From assembly GCF_035920445.1 (NCBI RefSeq), contig NZ_CP109162.1, positions 124,001-188,000 of the forward strand: a stretch of 64,000 bases of DNA, given 5' to 3'. Below the pieces are notes generated by a model. The model was not told the origin of the DNA. It made no database searches and saw only the letters and a list, made by a program, of their open reading frames with translations. Every line of letters starts with the position of its first letter. Positions within the stretch are counted from its first letter, which is position 1. This DNA is from Nocardia sp. NBC_01730 (GTDB taxonomy: Bacteria; Actinomycetota; Actinomycetes; Mycobacteriales; Mycobacteriaceae). The translations under genes were made by a program, and so were the position numbers. This document shows, piece after piece, positions 1-7,999 of the stretch.

Positions 1-249
1 GGCGCCACCGCCGACGAGTTCGATGTCACGCGTTCGACCAAGGACCAGCACGTGGCCTTCGGCTATGGTGTCCACCACTGCATCGGCGCCCCGCTGGCTC
101 GGCTGGAGGCGTCCATCGCCCTCCCGGCTGTCTTTCGGCGCTTCCCGAACCTGCGGTTGGCTGTGGCTCAGTCCGAGCTGGAACCTGTGGTCAGCTTCGT
201 CTCGAATGGGCACCGGACGCTACCGGTCTACCTGACTGCAGGGGAGTAG
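1..249 (+). CDS. Cytochrome P450, C-terminal part (cut by window edge)
   Basis: This is the last 82 residues of a P450 whose start lies outside the window. The heme-binding loop FGYGVHHCIGAPLAR is complete, with the cysteine ligand and a normal FGxGxHxCxG signature, followed by the L-helix (LEASIALPAVFRRFP) and the terminal beta segment. Unlike the two P450s downstream it has a conventional heme loop, so it belongs to a different family. In Streptomyces conservons a conventional CYP154 often sits beside a CYP157; that arrangement is suggestive here but cannot be confirmed without the upstream sequence. Substrate unknown. Confidence 0.93.
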   Translation, partial: GATADEFDVTRSTKDQHVAFGYGVHHCIGAPLARLEASIALPAVFRRFPNLRLAVAQSELEPVVSFVSNGHRTLPVYLTAGE

Positions 250-417
250 CCGCACCTCCCAAGGGTTTGTCGCGCCGAGGTGGGTCGTCAGGGCGGTGCA
301 CGTCGCCATGATCGAGTCCCGACCCCGCCCCGACACTGCTCTCCGACACAAGGGGCACACGCCCGAGTTCACTCAGCACGCCCGTCGTATTCCTGTTCCT
401 TTCCTGGAGTCACGTCT

Positions 418-1662
418 TTGACCACGCCACAGCACCCAACCCAAGCTGGTACCTGCCCCGTCGGGCACGGATCACCGATCGACACCGACATTCCCCGAAT
501 TGCTTTGTACTCCGAGGAATTCGCCGCCGACCCGCATCATGCCTACCGCGAGATGCGACGCCGTCACGGTTCGCTGGTGCCGGTGGACCTGTCGCCCGGC
601 ATTCCTGCCACGCTGGTGATCGGCTACCACACCGCAGTGCGAATTCTCAACGATCCTGACCATTTTCCGTCCGACCCGCGCACCTGGCAGCAGAGCGTAC
701 CCGGCGACTGTCCGATCCTGCCGATGCTGGAGTGGCGCCCGAATGCCTTGCGCAGTGCGGGACTCGAGCACGCGCGCTATCGGCAGGCCAACACGGTCGC
801 GATCGATGGGATCGATCTGCACGCGCTGCACAGTGCTGTCGAGCAGGTCGCGGTCCCGCTGATCAACACGTTCTGTGGGGACGGCGCGGCCGACCTGATC
901 AGCCAGTACGCCTTCCCACTGACCTTTGCCGTGCTCAACTCCATACTCGGCTGTCCGCCGGATATCGGGCAGCAGGTGGCCTATGCATTGGCCGCGATGT
1001 TCGAAGGAGTGGACGCCGACAAGATCAACGCGATACTCTCCGGCGCGTTGTTCGATCTGATCAGCCTCAAGCGGGCTGAGCCGGGCGACGACATCGCCAC
1101 GCGACTGCTGGCCCATCCGACCAAGCTCGGGGACGCGGAGCTGATCAATCAACTGGTCACCCTCTATGGCGCGGGAATCGAACCGCTGCAGAACCTGATC
1201 GCCAACGCTCTACTGCTGATGCTCACCGACGACCGGTTCGCCGGCGGAGGCCCTTCGACGCGTGACGCGCTCAACGAGCTGCTGTTCACCGACCCGCCGT
1301 TGGCGAACTTCAGCGTCACCTACCCGAGGCAGCCGACCCTGATCGATGGTGTCTGGTTGCCCGCGCACCAGCCGGTGGTCATCAGCATGTCGGGCTGCAA
1401 CAACGACCCGGCGATCCACGACGGGGAGTACACCGACAACCACTCTCATCTGGCTTGGGGTACCGGGCCGCACGCCTGCCCCGCCAAGTCCGTCGCGTAC
1501 CTGGTCGCGCAGAACGCCATCGATCAGCTGCTCGACGCGCTGCCCGAAATGCGGCTCGCCTGTCCGGCCGACCGCCTGTCCTGGCGGCCGGGGCCTTTCC
1601 ATCGTGCATTGGCGGCTATGCCGGTCGTTTTTCCCAAGTCGCCACCGCTGAATGTCTTTTAA
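418..1662 (+). CDS. CYP157-like cytochrome P450 without ExxR (copy A)
   Basis: About 414 aa when started at TTG 418, which has a GGAG eight bases upstream; the same leader and TTG recur in copy B. The heme loop is WGTGPHACPAKS (cysteine near residue 354). The I-helix reads GAGIEP (about 251-256) where most P450s have AGxET. The K-helix position is E287-L-L-F290, so the ExxR arginine is replaced by phenylalanine. Loss of ExxR and a GPHACPA heme loop are recognised features of the actinobacterial CYP157 family, found in conservons; family assignment is by motif only. The C-terminal half is very similar to copy B. Redox partner and substrate are unknown. An in-frame ATG at 280 would add 46 residues absent from copy B. 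Confidence 0.85.
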   Translation: MTTPQHPTQAGTCPVGHGSPIDTDIPRIALYSEEFAADPHHAYREMRRRHGSLVPVDLSPGIPATLVIGYHTAVRILNDPDHFPSDPRTWQQSVPGDCPILPMLEWRPNALRSAGLEHARYRQANTVAIDGIDLHALHSAVEQVAVPLINTFCGDGAADLISQYAFPLTFAVLNSILGCPPDIGQQVAYALAAMFEGVDADKINAILSGALFDLISLKRAEPGDDIATRLLAHPTKLGDAELINQLVTLYGAGIEPLQNLIANALLLMLTDDRFAGGGPSTRDALNELLFTDPPLANFSVTYPRQPTLIDGVWLPAHQPVVISMSGCNNDPAIHDGEYTDNHSHLAWGTGPHACPAKSVAYLVAQNAIDQLLDALPEMRLACPADRLSWRPGPFHRALAAMPVVFPKSPPLNVF

Positions 1663-1697
1663 GGAAACCCGCGGGGCAAATCAGCCTTGATTCGACT

Positions 1698-1732
1698 TCG
1701 ACCTCGGGTATCGGTTCAGCACCCGAGGTCGA
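1698..1732. terminator. 12-bp perfect hairpin after P450 copy A
   Basis: A perfect 12-bp inverted repeat (1698-1709 and 1721-1732) with an 11-base loop lies 35 bases past the stop codon of P450 copy A. No T-run follows, which is common for actinobacterial terminators. It is immediately followed by a second hairpin. Confidence 0.5.
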
Positions 1733-1739
1733 TCTGCGA

Positions 1740-1797
1740 CGAAGCCCTCGGTTGGACATTCTTCTTGCGGCAGCGAATTTCACAACCGAGGGCTTCG
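1740..1797. terminator. 15-bp perfect inverted repeat, second hairpin after P450 copy A
   Basis: CGAAGCCCTCGGTTG (1740-1754) is repeated exactly inverted at 1783-1797 with a 28-base spacer. It may be a second terminator arm, or a structured leader for the small ORF that follows. The large loop is unusual for a simple terminator. Confidence 0.45.
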
Positions 1798-1872
1798 ATG
1801 GCCGGTGTACCTGACGTCGATTCGGCCGGTGTCGCGGAGGACCGTCGACGTTCGTGGCGGGGAGTTCTACCG

Positions 1873-1995
1873 ATGTCAGCGTCGGGGATGGATCCGTTCG
1901 AGCTGGCCGACGCATGTGCCGGGCCGCCGATGGAATTGATCGACACCACGTTCACTTCGAGCAAGCTCGGCCGTTACGTCGGCTTCCGAAAATAG
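1873..1995 (+). CDS. Candidate small peptide (40 aa) downstream of P450 copy A
   Basis: ATG 1873 is preceded by GGGGAG about seven bases upstream. The product begins MSASGMDPFELADACAG and ends SSKLGRYVGFRK. Third codon positions are strongly GC-biased, as in real genes of this window, and there is no competing gene. An in-frame ATG at 1798 would give 65 aa. No family is recognised and there is no signal peptide. A small ORF next to a P450 invites comparison with P450-modified peptide precursors, and the C-terminal Tyr and Phe are compatible, but this is speculation; it could equally be a remnant. Confidence 0.3.
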   Translation: MSASGMDPFELADACAGPPMELIDTTFTSSKLGRYVGFRK

Positions 1996-2520
1996 ACCGC
2001 GACATTCGCTGCCGGCGACCCGATCAACGCTTTCCCGCGCATCAGCAGGCACTCGGCCGACCCGCACGCACAGGCGTCGATTGCTCGCGGCGTCTTGCCC
2101 AGACCAGTCCACACCTGCGGCTGCTCCGCAGCCCGCCCGTGCCGGCCCAGCACGGGTCACTCGTCTCGAACAACAGGTGTTCGGCCGCAGCAAACCCGGC
2201 ATACTCGCGCAAGCGAATCCCGCTGAGTGACTGAACGATCCGGCTGGCTGACCACTGATAACGACACCTGCCGCTGGCAGTCCGGCTCATGGGTTAAGAG
2301 TCAGCTAGCGTTCGGCGGGTGGAAATCGTTGCCTACGTGTATGATCGCCTCATGGCAGAGTTGTGAGAGTTCACTAGCAAGGCCTGTCCCATCAGGCGAT
2401 ATTGGTCACCCTTTCGGGTTTGCGGAGCTGTGGTCGGTTACGGCACGCAGAATTCATGCCCTGTTCATAAGGTTGCCAAACATGCGCGAGAGGGTTGCTT
2501 CGGGATGTGCAATTCCAGCA
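1996..2520. other. No gene recognised
   Basis: No reading frame here shows the GC3 bias seen in neighbouring genes, and base composition is lower in GC from about 2230 to 2620. I see no tRNA, insertion sequence or recognisable remnant. Confidence 0.5.
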
Positions 2521-3369
2521 TCACTCGAGGGGAGTGAAGATGTTGCAATCGGGAGAAACGCCCGGATGTTGCTGAGCGTCACCGAAATCAGACTGACGCT
2601 GCACGACCCCTAACGTCGCTTCGGAATTCTTGATTATGTGGGCGAGCCGATCACCGCACCGCGGATCGGCGCCATCGCCCTGCTGTGCCCTCGCAAGGAA
2701 GGACTCCCAATGCCTGTGCCAAGTCGCGGTAACGGCGGGAGTCGATGTTTCGCGGGTGTCTTCGCGTCCATCGCCCAGCAGTGCCCCCAGCGCGTCGACC
2801 AGTCGGTCGGCAAGTGCTAGGAAGGCCTGGGTATGGATCGTCCTACTGCTTGTGCATTCGGAGAACTGCCGGGGCGGGCCTTCGGTTTCCAGCCTGGACA
2901 GTGTGGCCAGGAATTTGACCAGCATCGCGGTATCGGTCTCGCCGGGCAGCGCGAGGGTGTGTGCTTCGGTTGTCGCGACGGCGGCGGTCGCGGTCTTGCC
3001 GATCGCGGCGGTCCAGGCACCGTTCTCGGTGCGATGTGTTGTGACACCATCGATTCCTGCCGCCTGGATCTCCGCTGTCGTGCACCGGGCGGTGACCACG
3101 ATCAGCGGGGCGCGCGCGCTGTAGTCGAAGGCTGCCTCGGAGCCGGAGAATATCGAGCCCAGCAGTACTCGCAGTCGGTTCACGCCGTCGACCCATCCGG
3201 CCATCACGCCGATGTAGTAGCTGGTGCGGATGCCGATCCAGATCCTTTGGTGCACAGCCACTATCGCTGTCTTCTCGGCCCAGACCGGACCCGCGGACAA
3301 CCCCACCGCCGGATCTCGAGCAGCGCCGATCCGCATCTGCTCTCGATCAGCAGCCGAAGTGCCCAGCAC
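2521..3369 (-). CDS. Hypothetical protein, opposite strand inside the P450 cluster
   Basis: A frame of up to 282 codons from GTG 3369. The middle part (about 2680-3230) has clear coding-type codon use (ATC, ACC, GCC, CTG), so at least that part is or was a gene. Recognisable stretches are GWVDGVNRLRVLLGS and ALADRRLVDALGALL-like helices near LADRLVDALGALLGDG; I do not recognise a family. The C-terminal 30 residues (after about 2640) have random-looking composition, so the true stop may have been lost or the gene may be decaying. It is the only opposite-strand gene between the two CYP157-like genes and could be a regulator or a relic of an insertion. Confidence 0.4.
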   Translation of the reverse strand: MLGTSAADREQMRIGAARDPAVGLSAGPVWAEKTAIVAVHQRIWIGIRTSYYIGVMAGWVDGVNRLRVLLGSIFSGSEAAFDYSARAPLIVVTARCTTAEIQAAGIDGVTTHRTENGAWTAAIGKTATAAVATTEAHTLALPGETDTAMLVKFLATLSRLETEGPPRQFSECTSSRTIHTQAFLALADRLVDALGALLGDGREDTRETSTPAVTATWHRHWESFLARAQQGDGADPRCGDRLAHIIKNSEATLGVVQRQSDFGDAQQHPGVSPDCNIFTPLE

Positions 3370-3489
3370 GGCCGGGGGCAGCCAGCCCTCCTAGGCAACA
3401 ACACCTCTGCGGAACGTCGTCAGCTACACCCCACGGCCCCGTGGCATCCAGGGCGCCAACCCGAGGCACCAACGAACTTAGGAGAAATC

Positions 3490-5319
3490 ATGACCATCAC
3501 CGACCCGCCCGCCCGACTCGCGCCATCGCTGTCCTATCAGCCGCAGCACGTCGACACTACAACCACGGCTCTGCAGGTCGCCCTGTTCGGCGACGATCAC
3601 CACCTGCAGACCCGGGTTCAGAAGGCGATGGTCGGGCTCGACGATCGCCATGCCCCGGGCGCCACGTATGACTCCGACGTGCGGCGTAGCTACGACATGC
3701 TGCGCCGCCTCGTTCGTGTTCTGGGCGGGTCTTCCCGGCGCATCGCCGCCGACACCGCACTGCTCAGTGCCGTGTTCGATTGGGCAGCGATCGCCGCTCC
3801 CCGCCTGCTGCCGATACTCTCGGGGCATTTCCGCCTCGCTGTCGGCGGGATCGAGGAATTGGGCAACGGCTCGCCCTATCAGCAGCAGTGCATGGACGAA
3901 TTGGATCGGGCGGATGCGATCGGCGTACTACTGCACACCGAACTCGGGGGCACCAACGGCACCGACATGCAGACACTGGCGATCCGTCAGCCCGACGGTA
4001 CCTTCCTGCTACGCACTCCGCATGCCGGAGCAGTGAAGTTCATGCCCAATGTCGCCAACGGCGGAATACCGAAGACGGTGATCGTCACCGCCCGTCTGGT
4101 CATCGACGGCGTCGACGAAGGAGTGTTTCCGTTTCTCCTACGACTACGTACGACCACAGGTCTTGCTGCTGGTGTCGACGTCGCGGCGTTGCCCGACAAG
4201 GCGTGGGCGCCGATGGACAACGCGATGATCATGTTCCGCGATGCGGTGGTCCCCGCCGACGGACTGCTGGGAGGGGACTGGGCCCGGGTCGTTGGTGGGC
4301 GGCTGGTCTGCGACCTGTCGCGCGGCGAGCGTTTCCATCGGGCCATCAACCCGTTGCAGACCGGGCGGATCACCCTGGCCGGTGCGGCGGTGGCCGGGGC
4401 CCGGGCCGGGACGGCGATTACCTGGCATTATGCGAAACAGCGCCGCGCAGGCGCCGGGCCGGCCCTGAGTGAACGCGATGCCTTCCTGCGGGACCTCACC
4501 TCTGGTGTCGCGCAGGTGTACGCGATGACCACGCTTGCCCGAGATGTTCGCGAACGCTTCGGTACCAGTGCCGACGTGACCCGATCGGTACGGGCGATGC
4601 TGGCCAAACCGATCCTGTCGAATACCGCATTGGCGGTTCTGTCGGTATGCCGGCAACGCTGCGCAGCTCAGGGAGCCCTGCGCGCAAACTACCTCACCGA
4701 GTGGGCCGGGAACGTGGAAGGAATCGTCACGGCGGAGGGCGAGAACCAGGTTCTTCAAGTGACGACGGGGAAGTTGCCTCGGCAGGTAGCCCAAGGACGT
4801 GCACCACGACATATGGATATCACGGGACTGCAGGTCGCGAATCCGCCTGTCGACGCACCGTGGTGGCAGCGGCTGCTCACCGAGCGAGAACGCGCGCTGG
4901 CGTCGACGGCCGAGGACGGCGACAACGGTGCAGACGTCTTCGGAGCCGACTCCGCGGCGATCGAGCTTTCCACCGCGACAGCCGAGCGACTAGCCGCCGA
5001 CTCTTTGTTGGCTGCGGCGCAGCACAGTTCGGATAGACGCGCCCGTGGTCTTCTCGGTGTCTTGGCCGCGGCTTATGGATTGGAACGGCTGCAGGCGCAT
5101 GCCCTCTGGTACAGCGCGCAGGGCCTGCTCAGCTCGGAGCAAGCGGCTCAGCTGGGCATCGAACTCACCGCCTGCCGTCGCGAGCTCGCCGCTCATCTGG
5201 ACACGCTGGTGAATGCCTTCGGCATCCCTCGTCTGGCGGCACCGATTGCCGCCGACGACTACCAGCAAGCATGGCTGGATTTCGCTGGCTGGGATCAGCT
5301 GCTGGTGAGGGGAGAGTAG
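3490..5319 (+). CDS. Acyl-CoA oxidase/dehydrogenase-like flavoprotein
   Basis: 609 aa from ATG 3490, preceded by AGGAGA at 3480-3485. The length and architecture match the acyl-CoA oxidase branch (ACOX) more than the 380-aa acyl-CoA dehydrogenases. LLHTELGGTNGTDMQTL (about residues 145-161) corresponds to the FAD/substrate loop TExGxGT. AEGENQVLQVTTGKL (about 415-429) matches the ACOX EGENTV motif, whose first glutamate (here about E416) is the catalytic base. A helical C-terminal domain follows. The expected reaction is FAD-dependent alpha,beta-oxidation of an acyl thioester. Lying between two CYP157-like P450s on the same strand, it probably acts on the same acyl substrate or carrier-bound intermediate; this is inference. 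Confidence 0.85.
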   Translation: MTITDPPARLAPSLSYQPQHVDTTTTALQVALFGDDHHLQTRVQKAMVGLDDRHAPGATYDSDVRRSYDMLRRLVRVLGGSSRRIAADTALLSAVFDWAAIAAPRLLPILSGHFRLAVGGIEELGNGSPYQQQCMDELDRADAIGVLLHTELGGTNGTDMQTLAIRQPDGTFLLRTPHAGAVKFMPNVANGGIPKTVIVTARLVIDGVDEGVFPFLLRLRTTTGLAAGVDVAALPDKAWAPMDNAMIMFRDAVVPADGLLGGDWARVVGGRLVCDLSRGERFHRAINPLQTGRITLAGAAVAGARAGTAITWHYAKQRRAGAGPALSERDAFLRDLTSGVAQVYAMTTLARDVRERFGTSADVTRSVRAMLAKPILSNTALAVLSVCRQRCAAQGALRANYLTEWAGNVEGIVTAEGENQVLQVTTGKLPRQVAQGRAPRHMDITGLQVANPPVDAPWWQRLLTERERALASTAEDGDNGADVFGADSAAIELSTATAERLAADSLLAAAQHSSDRRARGLLGVLAAAYGLERLQAHALWYSAQGLLSSEQAAQLGIELTACRRELAAHLDTLVNAFGIPRLAAPIAADDYQQAWLDFAGWDQLLVRGE

Positions 5320-5331
5320 TACGGATTTCTG

Positions 5332-5374
5332 GGGTGCGGGCGGCGCTTGCGTTGATGCGGTAGGTCCCGCACCC
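5332..5374. terminator. 9-bp inverted repeat after the acyl-CoA oxidase gene
   Basis: GGGTGCGGG (5332-5340) and CCCGCACCC (5366-5374) form a perfect stem with a 25-base loop, starting 12 bases after the stop codon. No T-run. Likely a terminator separating this gene from the second P450, although the large loop lowers confidence. Confidence 0.4.
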
Positions 5375-5678
5375 GCCCCTCCCGGGTGGACACGTCGAGT
5401 CGGCGCTTCGTTCCGTGGTACGGAGCGCTGATCCGCATCTGCGGATCGACCGGTCCATCTAGGTGCTCTGACGAGATCTGGTCGGCCTCAGGAGGATTCG
5501 CGTACGGTATGCGGAGGGTTCGGTTCGAGGCACCGCGCGGTACCCGCTCGACGAGGGACGCGCGGACTCTCGGCCGAAACCGACGCCCGTACGCCACTCG
5601 ACGCACGTGACCGAGGCACGTGCTTGCGCTCATTGCGCGTGCTCGTCGAATCCTGTTCGCTTGTCTGGAGTTTCGTCT
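5375..5678. promoter_or_regulatory. Leader of P450 copy B, homologous to the leader of copy A
   Basis: No gene is supported in this gap. Its last 40 or so bases (about 5640-5681) match the leader of copy A (about 380-420): both carry TCCTGTTC, then CTGGAGT at ribosome-binding distance and CGTCTTTGAC across the TTG start. The similarity shows that the duplication included the 5-prime leader, and supports the TTG start in both copies. Confidence 0.6.
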
Positions 5679-6947
5679 TTGACTACGTCACAGTTCCCGC
5701 CGCACAGCTCACCGTCCACGAACGCCTGCCCCGTCCAGCACGGATCGCCGATCGATACCGACGGCCCCCGGGTCGCGCTGTATTCGGAGGCGTTCGCGGC
5801 GGATCCGCACCAGACCTACCGGGAGATGCATCGCCAGTACGGTTCGCTGGCTCCGGTGGAATTGGCGCCCGGCGTACCGGCGACACTGGTGATCGGATAC
5901 CACACCGCGCTGCGGATCCTGAACGATCCCGACCATTTCCCGCACGATTCGCGCACCTGGCAGAAGGATATCCCCAGCGACTGCCCGGTCCTGCCGATGC
6001 TGGAGTGGCGTCCGGCCGTGATCCGCAACGACGGACCGACGCACACCCGCTACCGGCAGGCCATCGTCGCGGGCATCGAAGAGATCGACCTGTTCGCCCT
6101 GCACGCCACAGTGGAGCAGATCGCCGTTCCGCTGATCAACACCTTCTGCGAGGACGGCTCGGCCGACCTGATCAGCCAGTACGCATTGCCGCTGTCCTTC
6201 GCGGTGATCAACGCCATGCTCGGCTGCCCGCCGGAAATCGGACAGCGGGCCGCGACCGGTTTGGCCGCGATGTTCGAAGGCGTGGACGCCGACAAGGGCA
6301 ACGCGATGTTCAGCCAAGCGATGTTCGACCTGGTGACTCTCAAACGAGCGGAGCCCGGTAACGACATCGTCTCTGGGCTGCTGCAACATCCAGCCAACCT
6401 CGACGACGGGGAGATGATCCACCAGGTGCTGTGCCTGTACGGCGCGGGAATCGAGCCGACGCAGAACCTGATCGTCAACACCCTGCGGCTGATGCTCACC
6501 GACGACCGGTTCGCCGCCGGTCTCCTCGGTGGCAGCCTGTCGACGCGCGACGCATTGGACGAGGTGTTGTTCACCGACCCGCCGCTGTCGAACTACTGCG
6601 TTTCCTTCCCGAAGCAACCGATCCTGATCGACGATGTCTGGCTGCCTGCGCACCAGCCGGTGGTCGTCAGTATGGCCGGCTGCAATATCGACCCCGCGAT
6701 CAATTCGGGCGAATACACCGACAACCGAGCTCATCTCGCGTGGAGTCTCGGGCCGCACGCTTGTCCGGCCAGGTCGGTGGCGTACATGATCGCCCAGGAC
6801 GCCATCGACCAGCTGCTCGACGCCCTGCCCGATATGCGGCTCGCCGTCGCGGCAGACGATCTGGTCTGGCGACCCGGTCCGCTCCACCGGGCTCTGGTCG
6901 CCCTACCGGTCGTTTTCCCCAAATCCCCTCCGCTGAACGTCTCATAG
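5679..6947 (+). CDS. CYP157-like cytochrome P450 without ExxR (copy B)
   Basis: About 422 aa from TTG 5679, with GGAG (5667-5670) eight bases upstream. It is collinear with copy A over its length. The heme loop is WSLGPHACPARS (cysteine near 362), the I-helix GAGIEPT (about 255-261), and the K-helix E295-V-L-F298 again lacks the ExxR arginine. Copy B keeps the I-helix threonine, whereas copy A has leucine there (GAGIEPL), so the two may differ in oxygen activation. An ATG at 5607 would add 24 residues not shared with copy A. Function unknown; motif-based assignment to the CYP157 group. Confidence 0.86.
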   Translation: MTTSQFPPHSSPSTNACPVQHGSPIDTDGPRVALYSEAFAADPHQTYREMHRQYGSLAPVELAPGVPATLVIGYHTALRILNDPDHFPHDSRTWQKDIPSDCPVLPMLEWRPAVIRNDGPTHTRYRQAIVAGIEEIDLFALHATVEQIAVPLINTFCEDGSADLISQYALPLSFAVINAMLGCPPEIGQRAATGLAAMFEGVDADKGNAMFSQAMFDLVTLKRAEPGNDIVSGLLQHPANLDDGEMIHQVLCLYGAGIEPTQNLIVNTLRLMLTDDRFAAGLLGGSLSTRDALDEVLFTDPPLSNYCVSFPKQPILIDDVWLPAHQPVVVSMAGCNIDPAINSGEYTDNRAHLAWSLGPHACPARSVAYMIAQDAIDQLLDALPDMRLAVAADDLVWRPGPLHRALVALPVVFPKSPPLNVS

Positions 6948-7075
6948 TCGCCCGATCCGCTCGGTGCGTGCGAACGTCGCTCCGTATAGCGCAGGGGGGC
7001 AACCGGTTTGGGTGTGTCGAGGTCGCACTGTCCGCCATATTCAAGCGTTTCCCGAGCAGGCGCTCGCCCGCCGAA

Positions 7076-7638
7076 TGCCCACACTCCACCTGTTCGACGG
7101 AGGTCGCTGGCTGCTCCTCGGCTCCTTCTTACCGACGATCATCAGCGGCTTCCAGCAGCAGTACGACACGCATTACTCGGTGGTGCAGCGCGGACTGATC
7201 AACGCCGTGCCCTACCTCATCGGCGCGGTGGTCATGGTGTGGTGGAGCCGCCACGCCGACCGGACCGGAGAGCGGGTCTGGCATGTCGCTTTGCCCGCGC
7301 TTGTCGGCGGACTCGCCATTCCGGTGGCCCTCCATCTCGGCAATCCATTCGCCGCCATGGTTGCGGTCACCGTCTGCGCGGTCGGCGTGCTCGCGGCGCT
7401 GCCGACGTTCTGGGCGTTGCCGAGCACGTTCCTCTCCGGCGCCGCGGCGGCGGGCGGTATCGCGCTGATCAACTCGATCGGCAACATCAGCGGTTTCGTG
7501 GCGCCGTACGCTACTGGGGGACTGAAGGACGTGATGGGGACTCAGCGTGCCGGGCTCTGGGGGGTCGGGCTGTGCATGACCGGTGCCGCCGTCGGCGTGC
7601 TCGCTTTGCGGAGTCGCGCCCGGCCCGTGCTGCGATGA
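7076..7638 (+). pseudogene. MFS transporter, C-terminal half only
   Basis: From about 7125 the frame encodes the second half of an anion:cation-symporter-type MFS permease. It has LPTIISGFQQQYD, YLIGAVVMVWWSRHADRTGERVWHVALPAL (loop 8-9 region), then PTFWALPSTFLSG and GGIALINSIGNISGF, all typical of the phthalate/tartrate permease group. About half of a normal 430-aa protein is missing at the N-terminus, and the sequence upstream (6950-7075) carries no transporter homology I can see. It is therefore a 5-prime-truncated gene. It follows P450 copy B directly and may once have exported or imported the pathway compound. Confidence 0.75.
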
Positions 7639-7812
7639 CCCCGGCCCTTTGGTGAGTTCGTCCGGCGGACCGGGCACTCCGAAAAGTCGGCCGTGATCCG
7701 GACATTCACGGACAAACCGAATTCGAGGCTGTGAGCGGGCTGTCAATTGGCAGGCAATCAGCCGTGATCCATTGTCCGCCGCGGAATCGGGCATACGCTG
7801 CGTGGGGAATGC

Positions 7813-7845
7813 GCAGTGCAATGGCAAATTCATCCATTGCACTGC
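7813..7845. promoter_or_regulatory. 12-bp perfect inverted repeat upstream of small ORF
   Basis: GCAGTGCAATGG (7813-7824) and CCATTGCACTGC (7834-7845) are exact inverted copies with a 9-base AT-rich spacer, ending 43 bases before the ATG of the 36-aa peptide. The size suits a dimeric regulator operator or a leader hairpin. No T-run follows, so it is a poor terminator. Confidence 0.55.
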
Positions 7846-7888
7846 AAGCGATTACGGGAAAATCTCCCGCGTGAGGAAGGTCTGAATC

Positions 7889-7999
7889 ATGATCATCGCT
7901 CTGCTCGTCGCCGGTCTGATCGCGACCGGAAGTGCCGCTGCCGAAGCCACCGGGAGCGCCGCTATGGGTGCGGGAATGAACATCCCCAACTACCAGTAG
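7889..7999 (+). CDS. Small hydrophobic peptide, 36 aa, signal-like N-terminus
   Basis: ATG 7889 follows GAGGAAGG at ideal distance (7873-7880). The peptide starts MIIALLVAGLIATGSAAAEA, a hydrophobic stretch with an Ala-rich end that resembles a signal sequence or short membrane anchor, and ends GMNIPNYQ. Codon use is GC3-rich. No family recognised. The strong ribosome-binding site and the palindrome just upstream argue that it is expressed. Candidates are a secreted or membrane-bound microprotein; a leader peptide is less likely because no gene follows closely on this strand (the next starts at 8278). Confidence 0.5.
   Translation: MIIALLVAGLIATGSAAAEATGSAAMGAGMNIPNYQ

Noticed and set aside
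280..417. 46-residue N-terminal extension of P450 copy A from ATG 280
   Set aside because: Not shared with copy B, no coding character; TTG 418 has the ribosome-binding site and the duplicated leader.
2539..2574. 11-codon ORF ending in two cysteines behind GAGGGGAG
   Set aside because: Too short to support; such ORFs arise by chance and the region overlaps the end of the minus-strand frame.
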